From: Streptococcus pseudoporcinus LQ 940-04
GTDB lineage: Bacteria; Bacillota; Bacilli; Lactobacillales; Streptococcaceae
Reading direction: 5' to 3'
Assembly (NCBI RefSeq): GCF_000188035.1
Contig: NZ_AEUY02000005.1
Location: 1,488,001 to 1,552,000 of the forward strand
Length of the DNA: 64,000 nucleotides
Part shown: positions 54,151 to 62,569 of the stretch, piece after piece
Layout: the number at the start of each line of letters is the position of its first letter
Numbering within the stretch: the stretch's first letter is position 1
The notes under the pieces: generated by a model
The model's database searches: none
The model's input: the letters and a program-made list of their open reading frames with translations, nothing else
Told to the model about the DNA's origin: nothing
Position numbers and translations under genes: made by a program

Positions 54151-55698
54151 GAGGGGGGCAATCGTTTTAACTAAAAGCCCCACTAGCTTTTGAATCCATG
54201 GCCGTCTCTTTAAGTAATCGTAGGTTACAAGCTTTGACTCCTTTTGCGTCTCTTGAAAGTCTTTAACAATATCTGCAATAGCTGATACACGATATAAATA
54301 AGTGGCACATTCGAAATGATGATATAAACTACGATAGTCTAAATTTATGGAACCAACAACGGCTTTTATGCCATCACTGACAAAAATTTTAGAGTGAACA
54401 AATCCAGGGCTATACTCATATATACTGACTCCTGAGTCCATTAAAGCTTTATAGTAGGTTTTCGCCAAAGCATAAGGAACTGCCTTATCAGGTTTTCCAG
54501 GCATAATGATGCGAATATCGACACCACGTTCAGATGCAAAGCGAATAGCATGCTCCATTTCACTATCTAAAATTAAGTAGGGGGTCATTATATAGACGTA
54601 TTCCTTAGCATGATTAAGAATATCGATATAAACATTTTCCCCAATCTTATCCGTATCTAAGGGAGAATCACCATAAGGAATCAAAAAACCATCAGAAGCA
54701 AGTTCTTGTTCATGTTTTGATAAATAGGGTTCAATAGTAAGTTCTTTCTCTGTGATAGACCACATTTGTAAAAATAAGATGAGAAAACTATCTACAGCTT
54801 CACCTACCACTCTGAGACCAGCATCTTTCCAGTGCCCAAAACGTTCTATTTCATTAATATATTCATCAGCTAAATTAATGCCACCTGTATAGGCAATATC
54901 ACCATCAATAACCACAATTTTACGGTGATCACGATAATTATAATAAGTTGAAATAAAGGGGGATAAGGGAAGGAATGCTTTGGCTTTTATACCAAGGCCT
55001 GCAAGTAGTTTGGAATAGTCTGAAGATAACGTAGATAACTCTATCATACCATCATATAAAACACGAACTTCCACGCCTTCTTTTACTTTTCTCTCTAATA
55101 TTCCGAGAATTTCTCCCCACATCAAACCTTCGGCAATAATAAAGAACTCTAAAAAAATATATTTTTCAGCTTTAAGTAAATCTTCTTTTAACTGTTCAAA
55201 AAAAGTTTCCCCGCCAGAAAAATATCTTGTCTGACTATTATTGTAAACAGGAAAACTGGCTCGACTTCTCTGTAAATATTGCACTAAATGATAAGTTGTT
55301 GAGGTATTATCCTTCAGTATCTCAACAACAGCTTCATCATCTTTTAAATAGGGTTCACTTAGTTCCACTAGATGATGGATCCTTTTCTTTAAATCGCGGT
55401 AGCCCCAATCAAATTTAGTATAGATAAGTAGTAAGGAACCAAATAAAGGCGCAACCATAATTAAAATCAGCCAAGTTACTCTAGAGATAGCATCCATCTC
55501 ACTATTAACAAGGTAAAGAACAATACAAATGGCAAAGATGATTTCAACAATTGTTAGTAAAAAACGATATTGTTCCATCCAGGCATAAGACAGTACTAAA
55601 AATAATATTTGCAAGAGAATTAAAAGGATAATCAGGGTGACGCGACTAAAGAGACCTCGCAAAAACCCCCGCTTACTTTTATGTAGCAAATGTTTCAC
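54145..55698 (-). CDS. cls: cardiolipin synthase
   Basis: This 517-residue membrane enzyme joins two phosphatidylglycerols into cardiolipin. It has two to three N-terminal helices (residues 19-95) and two phospholipase D motifs: HRKIVVIDGDIAYTGGINLAD and HSKIFVSDGIKAVVGSINLD. The frame opens with GTG at 55698, but the strong AGAGGAGG lies about 26 bases upstream, with only ATA codons in frame after it. The true start is therefore uncertain. Confidence 0.93.
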   Translation of the reverse strand: MKHLLHKSKRGFLRGLFSRVTLIILLILLQILFLVLSYAWMEQYRFLLTIVEIIFAICIVLYLVNSEMDAISRVTWLILIMVAPLFGSLLLIYTKFDWGYRDLKKRIHHLVELSEPYLKDDEAVVEILKDNTSTTYHLVQYLQRSRASFPVYNNSQTRYFSGGETFFEQLKEDLLKAEKYIFLEFFIIAEGLMWGEILGILERKVKEGVEVRVLYDGMIELSTLSSDYSKLLAGLGIKAKAFLPLSPFISTYYNYRDHRKIVVIDGDIAYTGGINLADEYINEIERFGHWKDAGLRVVGEAVDSFLILFLQMWSITEKELTIEPYLSKHEQELASDGFLIPYGDSPLDTDKIGENVYIDILNHAKEYVYIMTPYLILDSEMEHAIRFASERGVDIRIIMPGKPDKAVPYALAKTYYKALMDSGVSIYEYSPGFVHSKIFVSDGIKAVVGSINLDYRSLYHHFECATYLYRVSAIADIVKDFQETQKESKLVTYDYLKRRPWIQKLVGLLVKTIAPLL

Positions 55699-56170
55699 TT
55701 TGATTTTATTATTTATTATTCAGTCCTCCTCTAAAATGCTACTAGGACTACTAGAATGGTTTCAACCAATGCTCTGCAAAATAGTAACCCTGATATTATA
55801 GCCTACATTTTACCTTCCCTTACATGTGTCGCCATTAGAAATACTTTTCTATGTCCTTGTCCTTATTAAGGACTGGCGTTTTCCAAGTGGCCAGTTTTTT
55901 TCTGTTAACTTTCTAAACTCTTAATCATTCTTAGAGGAATAAGGTTATAGGCGACTCGCTTTTATGATAACCATTTAATACCACTAATCGTCCCCATTGG
56001 GGCCATTTTTTGCTAACCTCTACTTTTATAGTTTATCAAAAATTGCCTGCTTTGTCTCTTAGTTTAGGTTTGATTTAGAATAGAGTAAAGCACGCTCTGA
56101 TAGTAAAGGAAGGCACTTTATCAGCTTAAGAAAAACAGAAAAAACGGACTAGACATTACATTTTAGGGCT
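55699..56170. other. intergenic region with an orphan plus-strand terminator
   Basis: No protein gene is supported in these 472 bases. A plus-strand intrinsic terminator lies at 55872-55902 (stem ACTGGC/GCCAGT with a 12-base loop and T7), and a small hairpin with CCCC/GGGG and T6 lies near 56000. No gene on the plus strand precedes them. They may end small RNAs or stop antisense transcription into fhs or cls. Confidence 0.45.
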
Positions 56171-57841
56171 TTAAAATAATCCAATTGCAGTACCATTTTC
56201 CGAAACATCCATCTTTAGAGCCGCAGGTGCTTTCGGTAAACCAGGCATGGTCATAACCTCGCCTGTAAGAGCAACAATGAATCCCGCTCCAGTTTTGGGC
56301 ACAAATTCACGAATCGTAATATCAAAACCTTTAGGTGCTCCTAGCAGAGTTTGATCATCTGAAAAGCTATACTGCGTCTTAGCCATACAAATAGGTAGTT
56401 TATCCCACCCAAATTCCGCAAATTGTCTCAGTTGAAGCTCTGCTTTTGGTGACAAGTTAACCGCCTGTCCGCCGTAAATATTTTTGACGATTTTAGTGAT
56501 TTTCTCTTCTACGCTATCTTGCTCAGTATATAAAGCTTGATAAGTTGCCTTTTCTTCTTGGATAACCTTGACGACTGTCTCTGCTAGAGCCACTCCACCT
56601 TCAGCCCCCTTTGCCCAGACACTAGCCAGTTCAACTGGAACAGCAATCTCCCGACATAAGTCTTTTAAAATAGCGATTTCAGCATCAGTGTCAGCTAGGA
56701 ACTCATTGATGGCGACAACGACAGGGATTCCATATTGACGCATATTTTCAACGTGACGCTTCAGGTTGGCAAAACCATTTTTTACAGCCTCGACATTTTC
56801 CTCACTGAGTTGACTTTTGCTAACTCCCCCATGCATTTTTAAGGCACGCAAAGTCGCAACAACAACAATCGCATCAGGTGCTTTTGACAGATTAGGTACT
56901 TTGATATCTAGGAATTTTTCGGCTCCTAAATCTGCACCAAAACCCGCTTCAGTTACTGTATAATCAGCTAAGCGCAGCGCTGTCGCAGTAGCTAGAATAG
57001 AATTACAGCCATGTGCAATATTAGCAAATGGTCCTCCGTGAACTAAGGCAGGTGTCCCATAGATTGTTTGTACCAAGTTAGGCTTGATAGCATCTTTAAG
57101 GATAAGGGTCAGCGCGCCTTCTACTTTTAAGTCACGCACATAAATCGGCTGACGGTCATAACTGTAAGCCACAACAATATTGGCAAGGCGTTCTTTTAGA
57201 TCCTTAAGATCAGTTGCTAAGCATAGAATAGCCATAATTTCCGATGCAACGGTAATATCAAAACCATCTTCTCTTGGAACACCATTAACTGGACTTCCAA
57301 GGCCAACTATAACCTGACGTAAGGCACGATCATTGAGATCCACAACTCGTTTCCAAATAATACGACGTTGGTCAATACCAAGCTCATTCCCCTGTTGCAG
57401 ATGATTATCAATTAAGGCTGACAGTGCATTGTTCGCTGTGGTAATGGCATGCATATCACCTGTAAAGTGAAGATTAATATCCTCCATTGGTAAGACTTGA
57501 GCGTAGCCACCTCCGGCGGCTCCTCCTTTAATTCCCATGACGGGTCCTAAAGATGGCTCTCTTAAAGCAAGCATAGTTTTCTTACCAATTTTATTTAAGG
57601 CATCCGCAAGTCCAATACTCATTGTAGACTTTCCTTCACCTGCGGGTGTTGGGTTAATTGCTGTTACTAAAATTAATTTCCCGATTTTATTTTCTCTGAT
57701 GGCATTGATTTTATCAAATGACAATTTAGCCTTATATTTTCCATAAAGTTCAATATCGTCAAAATCAATACCAACCTTTTCAACAACTTCTGTAATTGGT
57801 TTAAGGGTAACACTTTGGGCAATTTCAATGTCTGATTTCAT
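56171..57841 (-). CDS. fhs: formate-tetrahydrofolate ligase
   Basis: This 556-residue enzyme makes 10-formyltetrahydrofolate from formate, ATP and THF, feeding purine synthesis. It shows the ATP loop [42 protein letters not shown] and the C-terminal [13 protein letters not shown]. The frame extends 33 bases upstream, but AAAGGAG precedes the start used (MKSDIEIAQ). The promoter lies between lplA and fhs. Confidence 0.96.
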   Translation of the reverse strand: MKSDIEIAQSVTLKPITEVVEKVGIDFDDIELYGKYKAKLSFDKINAIRENKIGKLILVTAINPTPAGEGKSTMSIGLADALNKIGKKTMLALREPSLGPVMGIKGGAAGGGYAQVLPMEDINLHFTGDMHAITTANNALSALIDNHLQQGNELGIDQRRIIWKRVVDLNDRALRQVIVGLGSPVNGVPREDGFDITVASEIMAILCLATDLKDLKERLANIVVAYSYDRQPIYVRDLKVEGALTLILKDAIKPNLVQTIYGTPALVHGGPFANIAHGCNSILATATALRLADYTVTEAGFGADLGAEKFLDIKVPNLSKAPDAIVVVATLRALKMHGGVSKSQLSEENVEAVKNGFANLKRHVENMRQYGIPVVVAINEFLADTDAEIAILKDLCREIAVPVELASVWAKGAEGGVALAETVVKVIQEEKATYQALYTEQDSVEEKITKIVKNIYGGQAVNLSPKAELQLRQFAEFGWDKLPICMAKTQYSFSDDQTLLGAPKGFDITIREFVPKTGAGFIVALTGEVMTMPGLPKAPAALKMDVSENGTAIGLF

Positions 57842-57876
57842 AGGACTCCTTTTTATACATGTCATTAGATACATTT

Positions 57877-57912
57877 ATTATAACACAAGTGATAATGACT
57901 CCAATATTGGAG
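57877..57912 (-). promoter_or_regulatory. fhs promoter with a palindrome at the -35
   Basis: On the minus strand TTGGAG, a 16-bp spacer and the extended -10 TGTTATAAT are seen. The -35 lies within the perfect palindrome CTCCAATATTGGAG (57899-57912), a possible operator. Confidence 0.55.
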
Positions 57913-57922
57913 GGCTCTTTAT

Positions 57923-58678
57923 TTATAACTGCTTAATTTGAAAGCAATTTTGACTTAAGGCCACTTTTATCATCTCAATAAGTTGATCAACGGTAAGAGG
58001 AGTTTCTAATAAATCAGAAAGATTGGCCATGCACTGACTGTTAATATTAGGAAAAGCTATTCTTGATTCTTGAGATTTGCCTTCTTTGTAAAAATGAGAC
58101 AATAAGCGACATCTCTCTTCCTGATCACCGCTGACACTCAGATAGATTGAAATCAGAACAGCATTTTTCTTGCGACGCTGGGCAATACCAGCAAATTTTT
58201 TACCATCAATACTGAGATCATACTTACCAGGGCAATAGGATTGACTAATTTCCTCAACATCAATAACTTTTCCACTTGACTTGAGAGCTTCTTTTATCAA
58301 ATCTACCATTATTAAATAACCATCTGCAATTCGAAAACTTGAGTCATCATTTTGACCAATTGGTAGACAAAGAGAAAAATTAAGAACACCACTATCTGAA
58401 ACAACTGCTAAGCCGCCGATATTCCGAATAGCGACCTGATAACCTTGGTCCTCTAAGTATTTTTTAGCATTTTCAAAAGAAGGGAGCTGCCGATCTATCA
58501 TGCCTAGAATAACCGTATTTTCCAGAGGCCAAAAATGCAGAAATACATGATTGGGATCATTATTAACTAGCTCTAGTATGCTTTGTGAGCTTGATAAAGC
58601 TGACTCAACAGTAGGGGACTTCCTGCTATCATCCAACACAGTTAATGGCAATTGATGAAAAAGATTTAAGCTCGTCAT
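57923..58678 (-). CDS. lipoate-protein ligase A family protein
   Basis: The 251-residue protein has the LplA/LipB fold with VFLHFWPLENTVILGM, the invariant RNIGGLAVVSDSGVLNFSL and YDLSIDGKKFAGIAQRR containing the catalytic lysine. It transfers lipoate or octanoate to carrier domains. GTGAGGAAAAC precedes the ATG. It is divergent from coaB and 81 bases upstream of fhs. The relation to other lipoate ligases in the genome cannot be judged here. Confidence 0.85.
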   Translation of the reverse strand: MTSLNLFHQLPLTVLDDSRKSPTVESALSSSQSILELVNNDPNHVFLHFWPLENTVILGMIDRQLPSFENAKKYLEDQGYQVAIRNIGGLAVVSDSGVLNFSLCLPIGQNDDSSFRIADGYLIMVDLIKEALKSSGKVIDVEEISQSYCPGKYDLSIDGKKFAGIAQRRKKNAVLISIYLSVSGDQEERCRLLSHFYKEGKSQESRIAFPNINSQCMANLSDLLETPLTVDQLIEMIKVALSQNCFQIKQL

Positions 58679-58791
58679 GTTTTCCTCACTTTAAGTGATT
58701 GTTTTTTATCTCCATCTATTTTAGCTTAATTAGAAGCATTATGCTATTAAAACCGATAAGAATATAAACCGTTACTTAGCTCTCTAAAATA

Positions 58792-58800
58792 TGTTAAAAT
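58792..58800 (+). promoter_or_regulatory. coaB extended -10, six bases before the start codon
   Basis: TGTTAAAAT ends at 58800 and the ATG is 58807-58809. The expected start point is the A of the ATG, and there is no ribosome site. This indicates a leaderless mRNA. Confidence 0.65.
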
Positions 58801-58806
58801 AAACTT

Positions 58807-59493
58807 ATGAAAATTTTAATTACATCCGGTGGAACAACTGAAAAAATTGATTCTGTCCGAAGTATTACCAACCATTCTACAGGTAGACTGGGTAAAATGA
58901 TTGCCGAAACTTTTTTAGAAAAAGGGTTTGACGTTACTTTAGTTACTACAGCTGCTGCCCTGAAACCTCAACAACATGAGCACTTAGCCATTTATCAGGT
59001 TACAACTGTTGCTAGCCTAGCAGAAACCTTAGAACCCTTAGTAAAATCTCATGATGTTTTGATTCATAGCATGGCAGTTTCAGACTACACGCCTGTCTAT
59101 ATGACAGATCTTGACAGTGTCAAAGAAGTTTCTGATTTAGATTCACTACTAACTAAAACAAATACAGAAAGCAAAATTTCGTCGCAATCGGATTACCAAG
59201 TTCTCTTTCTTAAAAAAACACCCAAATTAATTTCTTTGGTTAAAAAGTGGAATCCTGCAATAACATTAATCGGCTTTAAGCTTCTGGTTAATGTTGAAAA
59301 AGAACAGTTGCTCTCAGTAGCGAAAGAAAGTTTACTAAAAAATGAAGCTGCTTACATTTTGGCAAACGATTTAAGCCAAATAAATGAACAGCAACACCAC
59401 GCTTACTTAGTTAGTTCTGATGATTGCATTGAGTTAAAAACAAAAGCAGAAATTGCTAAACTAATTTGTAGAAAGATTATTGACAATGACTAA
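58807..59493 (+). CDS. coaB: phosphopantothenate-cysteine ligase
   Basis: This 228-residue enzyme joins phosphopantothenate and cysteine in CoA synthesis, as a protein separate from the decarboxylase (streptococcal style). It starts with the family's MKILITSGGTTEKIDSVRSITNHSTGRLG and has VLIHSMAVSDYTP and the ILANDLSQI segment. The start is certain from the motif, yet it is only six bases from the -10. coaC overlaps its end by 8 bases. Confidence 0.93.
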   Translation: MKILITSGGTTEKIDSVRSITNHSTGRLGKMIAETFLEKGFDVTLVTTAAALKPQQHEHLAIYQVTTVASLAETLEPLVKSHDVLIHSMAVSDYTPVYMTDLDSVKEVSDLDSLLTKTNTESKISSQSDYQVLFLKKTPKLISLVKKWNPAITLIGFKLLVNVEKEQLLSVAKESLLKNEAAYILANDLSQINEQQHHAYLVSSDDCIELKTKAEIAKLICRKIIDND

Positions 59494-60031
59494 AAATATT
59501 ACATTAGCCGTTACAGGTAGTATCTCAGCTTATAAAGCTGCTGATTTAACAAGTATGCTAACTAAAGCAGGTTTGAATGTGACAGTACTTATGACTGAGG
59601 CAGCGCAAGCATTTATAACTCCACTAACCCTACAAGTACTATCTAAGAACTCTGTTCATCTTGATACTATGCAAGAAGATGATGTGACTATTGTCAACCA
59701 TATTGAATTGGCCAAAAAGACAGATCTATTTCTAGTCGCGCCAGCTTCTGCTAATACTATTGCGCACTTAGCCTATGGCTTCGCTGATACTATTGTCACG
59801 AGTGTTGCCCTTGCTCTTCCCCAAACCACCCCAAAAATAATTGCCCCTGCAATGAATACTAAAATGTATACTAACCCTATTACTCAAGAAAATATCAAGC
59901 GCCTTGAGCGTACTGGGTACCAACAAATCCTACCCCAGTCGTCCTTATTAGCTTGTGGAGATACGGGAATGGGGGCACTCGCTGATATTAAAGATATCTA
60001 CACTGTAATCCTTGACTTTTTAAAGAGTTAG
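59486..60031 (+). CDS. coaC: phosphopantothenoylcysteine decarboxylase
   Basis: This 181-residue flavoprotein decarboxylates phosphopantothenoylcysteine to phosphopantetheine. It shows LAVTGSISAYKAADLT, the active-site His in IVNHIELAKKTDLFLVAPASANTIAHLA, the PAMNTKMY motif and the Cys in LLACGDTGMGAL. I use ATG 59486, which overlaps the coaB stop codon; a TTG six bases earlier is in frame. It is the middle gene of a CoA operon. Confidence 0.93.
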   Translation: MTKNITLAVTGSISAYKAADLTSMLTKAGLNVTVLMTEAAQAFITPLTLQVLSKNSVHLDTMQEDDVTIVNHIELAKKTDLFLVAPASANTIAHLAYGFADTIVTSVALALPQTTPKIIAPAMNTKMYTNPITQENIKRLERTGYQQILPQSSLLACGDTGMGALADIKDIYTVILDFLKS

Positions 60032-60088
60032 CAGTTTTTAGATCTAAATTCATAACCTTACAGAAAAATTTTATGGAGAGTTTACTTA

Positions 60089-60658
60089 ATGAATCGTCGA
60101 AAATCCTCTGAAGTCGCAACTATTTCAATCTTTTTTGCGATTATGTTACTGATACATTTTATCAGTTCTTTTGTCTTCAATATTTGGCCACTTCCCATCA
60201 AACCAACCCTTGTTCATATCCCAGTTATCGTTGCTTCAGTACTATATGGTCCACGAATCGGTAGTATCCTTGGGGGGCTTATGGGCATTATCAGTGTCAT
60301 CACAAATACTATTATCTTACTCCCTACAAACTATCTCTTCTCACCATTTGTAGATCACGGTAATATTTTTTCATTGGTAATTGCCATTGTACCACGTGTA
60401 CTTATCGGTGTGACACCTTATTTGTGTTATAAATACCTTGCCAATAAAGTCGGTTTAATAATGTCAGGAATTATTGGCTCACTAACCAATACTATCTTTG
60501 TTCTTAGCGGAATATTTATCTTCTTTGGCAGAGTATTTGATGGTAATATAAAGGCTCTTTTAGCGGGAATTGTATCCTCAAACGCACTTGCAGAAATGCT
60601 TATCTCTGCTATCGTTGTTATGGCTATCGTTCCAACCTTAAGCAAAATAAAAAAATAA
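60089..60658 (+). CDS. ECF transporter S component, probably for pantothenate
   Basis: This 189-residue protein has about six helices and the EcfS pattern (IFFAIMLLIHFISSFVFNIWPLPIKPTLVHIPVIVASVLYGPRIGSILGGLMG). It binds a vitamin and works with the shared EcfAA'T module, which is not encoded here. Its place behind coaB-coaC points to pantothenate or a pantothenate derivative, an inference from context. A GGAGAG ribosome site precedes the ATG. Confidence 0.85.
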   Translation: MNRRKSSEVATISIFFAIMLLIHFISSFVFNIWPLPIKPTLVHIPVIVASVLYGPRIGSILGGLMGIISVITNTIILLPTNYLFSPFVDHGNIFSLVIAIVPRVLIGVTPYLCYKYLANKVGLIMSGIIGSLTNTIFVLSGIFIFFGRVFDGNIKALLAGIVSSNALAEMLISAIVVMAIVPTLSKIKK

Positions 60659-60662
60659 GACC

Positions 60663-60697
60663 AAAAACCTCGCTTAATGAGATAAGCAAGGTTTTTT
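60663..60697 (+). terminator. terminator of the coaB-coaC-ecfS operon
   Basis: An interrupted 12-bp stem (60663-60675 with 60684-60697) ends in T6. Confidence 0.8.
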
Positions 60698-60806
60698 CTG
60701 AAAGATTTCAATTGAAAGAAATTTGCAAATTTCCACAAAAAAAAGTGATTTTTCGCCACGAAAATGGTATACTGTAAGCGTTTAAAAACTAATAAGGAGA
60801 TAATGA

Positions 60807-62525
60807 ATGACCTATACAGAAAACTTTGAAAAATGGCTAAATGTCCCTAATCTTCCAGATTATTTACATGATGAATTAACACAGATGGACGAAAAAACAA
60901 AAGAAGACGCCTTCTATACAAATCTTGAATTCGGAACTGCGGGCATGCGTGGCCTTATCGGAGCGGGTACAAATCGTATCAATGTTATCGTTGTTCGCCA
61001 GGCCACTGAAGGTTTAGCAAAATTATTAGAATCAAAAGGACAAGAGGTCAAAAATCGTGGTGTCGCTATTGCTTATGATTCTCGACATTTTTCATCTGAG
61101 TTCGCCTTTGAGTCTGCTCAGGTTTTAGCAGCACACGGAATCAAATCCTATGTTTTTGAGAGTCTTAGACCAACACCTGAGCTTTCATTTGCTGTTCGTC
61201 ACCTAAATGCTTTCGCTGGAATCATGATAACAGCTAGCCATAATCCTGCCCCTTTTAACGGATATAAAGTGTACGGTGCTGATGGAGGGCAAATGCCTCC
61301 TGCTGATGCCGATGCCTTAACAGCATTTATTCGCTCCATTGAAAACCCTTTCTCTATCACCTTAGCTGACTTAGAGGATTCAAAAGCAAATGGATTAATT
61401 GAGGTTATTGGTGAAGCAGTTGACACTGAGTATCTTAAAGAAGTTAAAAAAGTTAACATTAACCATGAACTTATCAAAGAATTTGGTAAGGATATGAAAA
61501 TTGTTTATACACCGTTACATGGGACTGGAGAAATGTTAACTCGTCGCGCCTTAGAACAGGCTGGATTTGAGTCCGTTGAAGTTGTTGAAGCACAAGCTAA
61601 ACCAGATCCTGATTTTTCAACAGTTGCATCACCCAACCCTGAGAGTCAGGAAGCTTTCGCCCTTGCTGAGGAACTTGGTCGTCAGGTCAATGCTGACGTT
61701 CTTGTTGCTACCGATCCAGATGCCGATCGACTAGGCGTTGAAATTTGCCAAGCTGATGGTTCCTATCAAAACTTATCAGGTAATCAAATTGGTGCAATCA
61801 TTGCAAAATATATCCTTGAAGCTCATAAACAGGCAGGAACCTTACCTAAAAATTCTGCACTTGCAAAATCTATTGTTTCAACTGAATTAGTAACAAAGAT
61901 TGCAGAAAGTTATGGGGCAACCATGTTTAGTGTCCTTACTGGCTTTAAATTTATTGCAGAAAAAATCCAAGAATTTGAAGAAAAACATAATTACACTTAC
62001 ATGTTCGGCTTTGAAGAAAGCTTTGGTTATCTTATCAGACCATTTGTTCGTGATAAAGATGCTATCCAAGCCGTTTTAATTGTTGCTGAAATTGCTGCCT
62101 ACTACCGCTCTAGAGGCCTAACGTTAGCTGATGGTATTGATGAGATTTACAAAGAATATGGCTATTTTGCTGAAAAAACAATTTCTGTTACCTTATCAGG
62201 TGTTGATGGTGCCGCAGAAATTAAGAAGATTATGGATAAGTTCCGAAATAATGCCCCAAGCCAATTTAATACTACTAATATTATCCAAACAGAAGATTTT
62301 CAAGAACAAACGTCAACAACTAAAGACGGTATTGAAAAGCTGACAACACCACCAAGTAATGTGCTTAAGTATACCTTAGCTGATGACTCTTGGATTGCTG
62401 TGAGACCTTCTGGAACAGAACCTAAAATCAAATTTTACATCGCTACTGTAGGGGCAACTCTTTCTGATGCTGAGGTAAAAATTAAAAATATCGAAGCTGA
62501 AATCAATTCCTTTGTAAAAGATTAA
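60807..62525 (+). CDS. pgm: phosphoglucomutase/phosphomannomutase
   Basis: This 572-residue enzyme interconverts glucose-1-phosphate and glucose-6-phosphate, feeding UDP-glucose and capsule or wall sugars. The phospho-serine is Ser144 in ITASHNPAPFNGYKVYG, the metal loop is ATDPDADRLG and the sugar loop is FGFEESFGYL, with the phosphate site RPSGTEPKIKFY near the end. An extended -10 (TGGTATACT near 60766-60774) drives it. Confidence 0.95.
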   Translation: MTYTENFEKWLNVPNLPDYLHDELTQMDEKTKEDAFYTNLEFGTAGMRGLIGAGTNRINVIVVRQATEGLAKLLESKGQEVKNRGVAIAYDSRHFSSEFAFESAQVLAAHGIKSYVFESLRPTPELSFAVRHLNAFAGIMITASHNPAPFNGYKVYGADGGQMPPADADALTAFIRSIENPFSITLADLEDSKANGLIEVIGEAVDTEYLKEVKKVNINHELIKEFGKDMKIVYTPLHGTGEMLTRRALEQAGFESVEVVEAQAKPDPDFSTVASPNPESQEAFALAEELGRQVNADVLVATDPDADRLGVEICQADGSYQNLSGNQIGAIIAKYILEAHKQAGTLPKNSALAKSIVSTELVTKIAESYGATMFSVLTGFKFIAEKIQEFEEKHNYTYMFGFEESFGYLIRPFVRDKDAIQAVLIVAEIAAYYRSRGLTLADGIDEIYKEYGYFAEKTISVTLSGVDGAAEIKKIMDKFRNNAPSQFNTTNIIQTEDFQEQTSTTKDGIEKLTTPPSNVLKYTLADDSWIAVRPSGTEPKIKFYIATVGATLSDAEVKIKNIEAEINSFVKD

Positions 62526-62527
62526 TC

Positions 62528-62566
62528 AAAAAAAGAAAGTTCTAGTTTTTAGAACTTTCTTTTTTT
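62528..62566. terminator. bidirectional terminator between pgm and the surface protease gene
   Basis: A perfect 17-bp stem (62528-62544 with 62550-62566) has A7 and T7 ends. Confidence 0.9.
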
Positions 62567-62569
62567 GAA

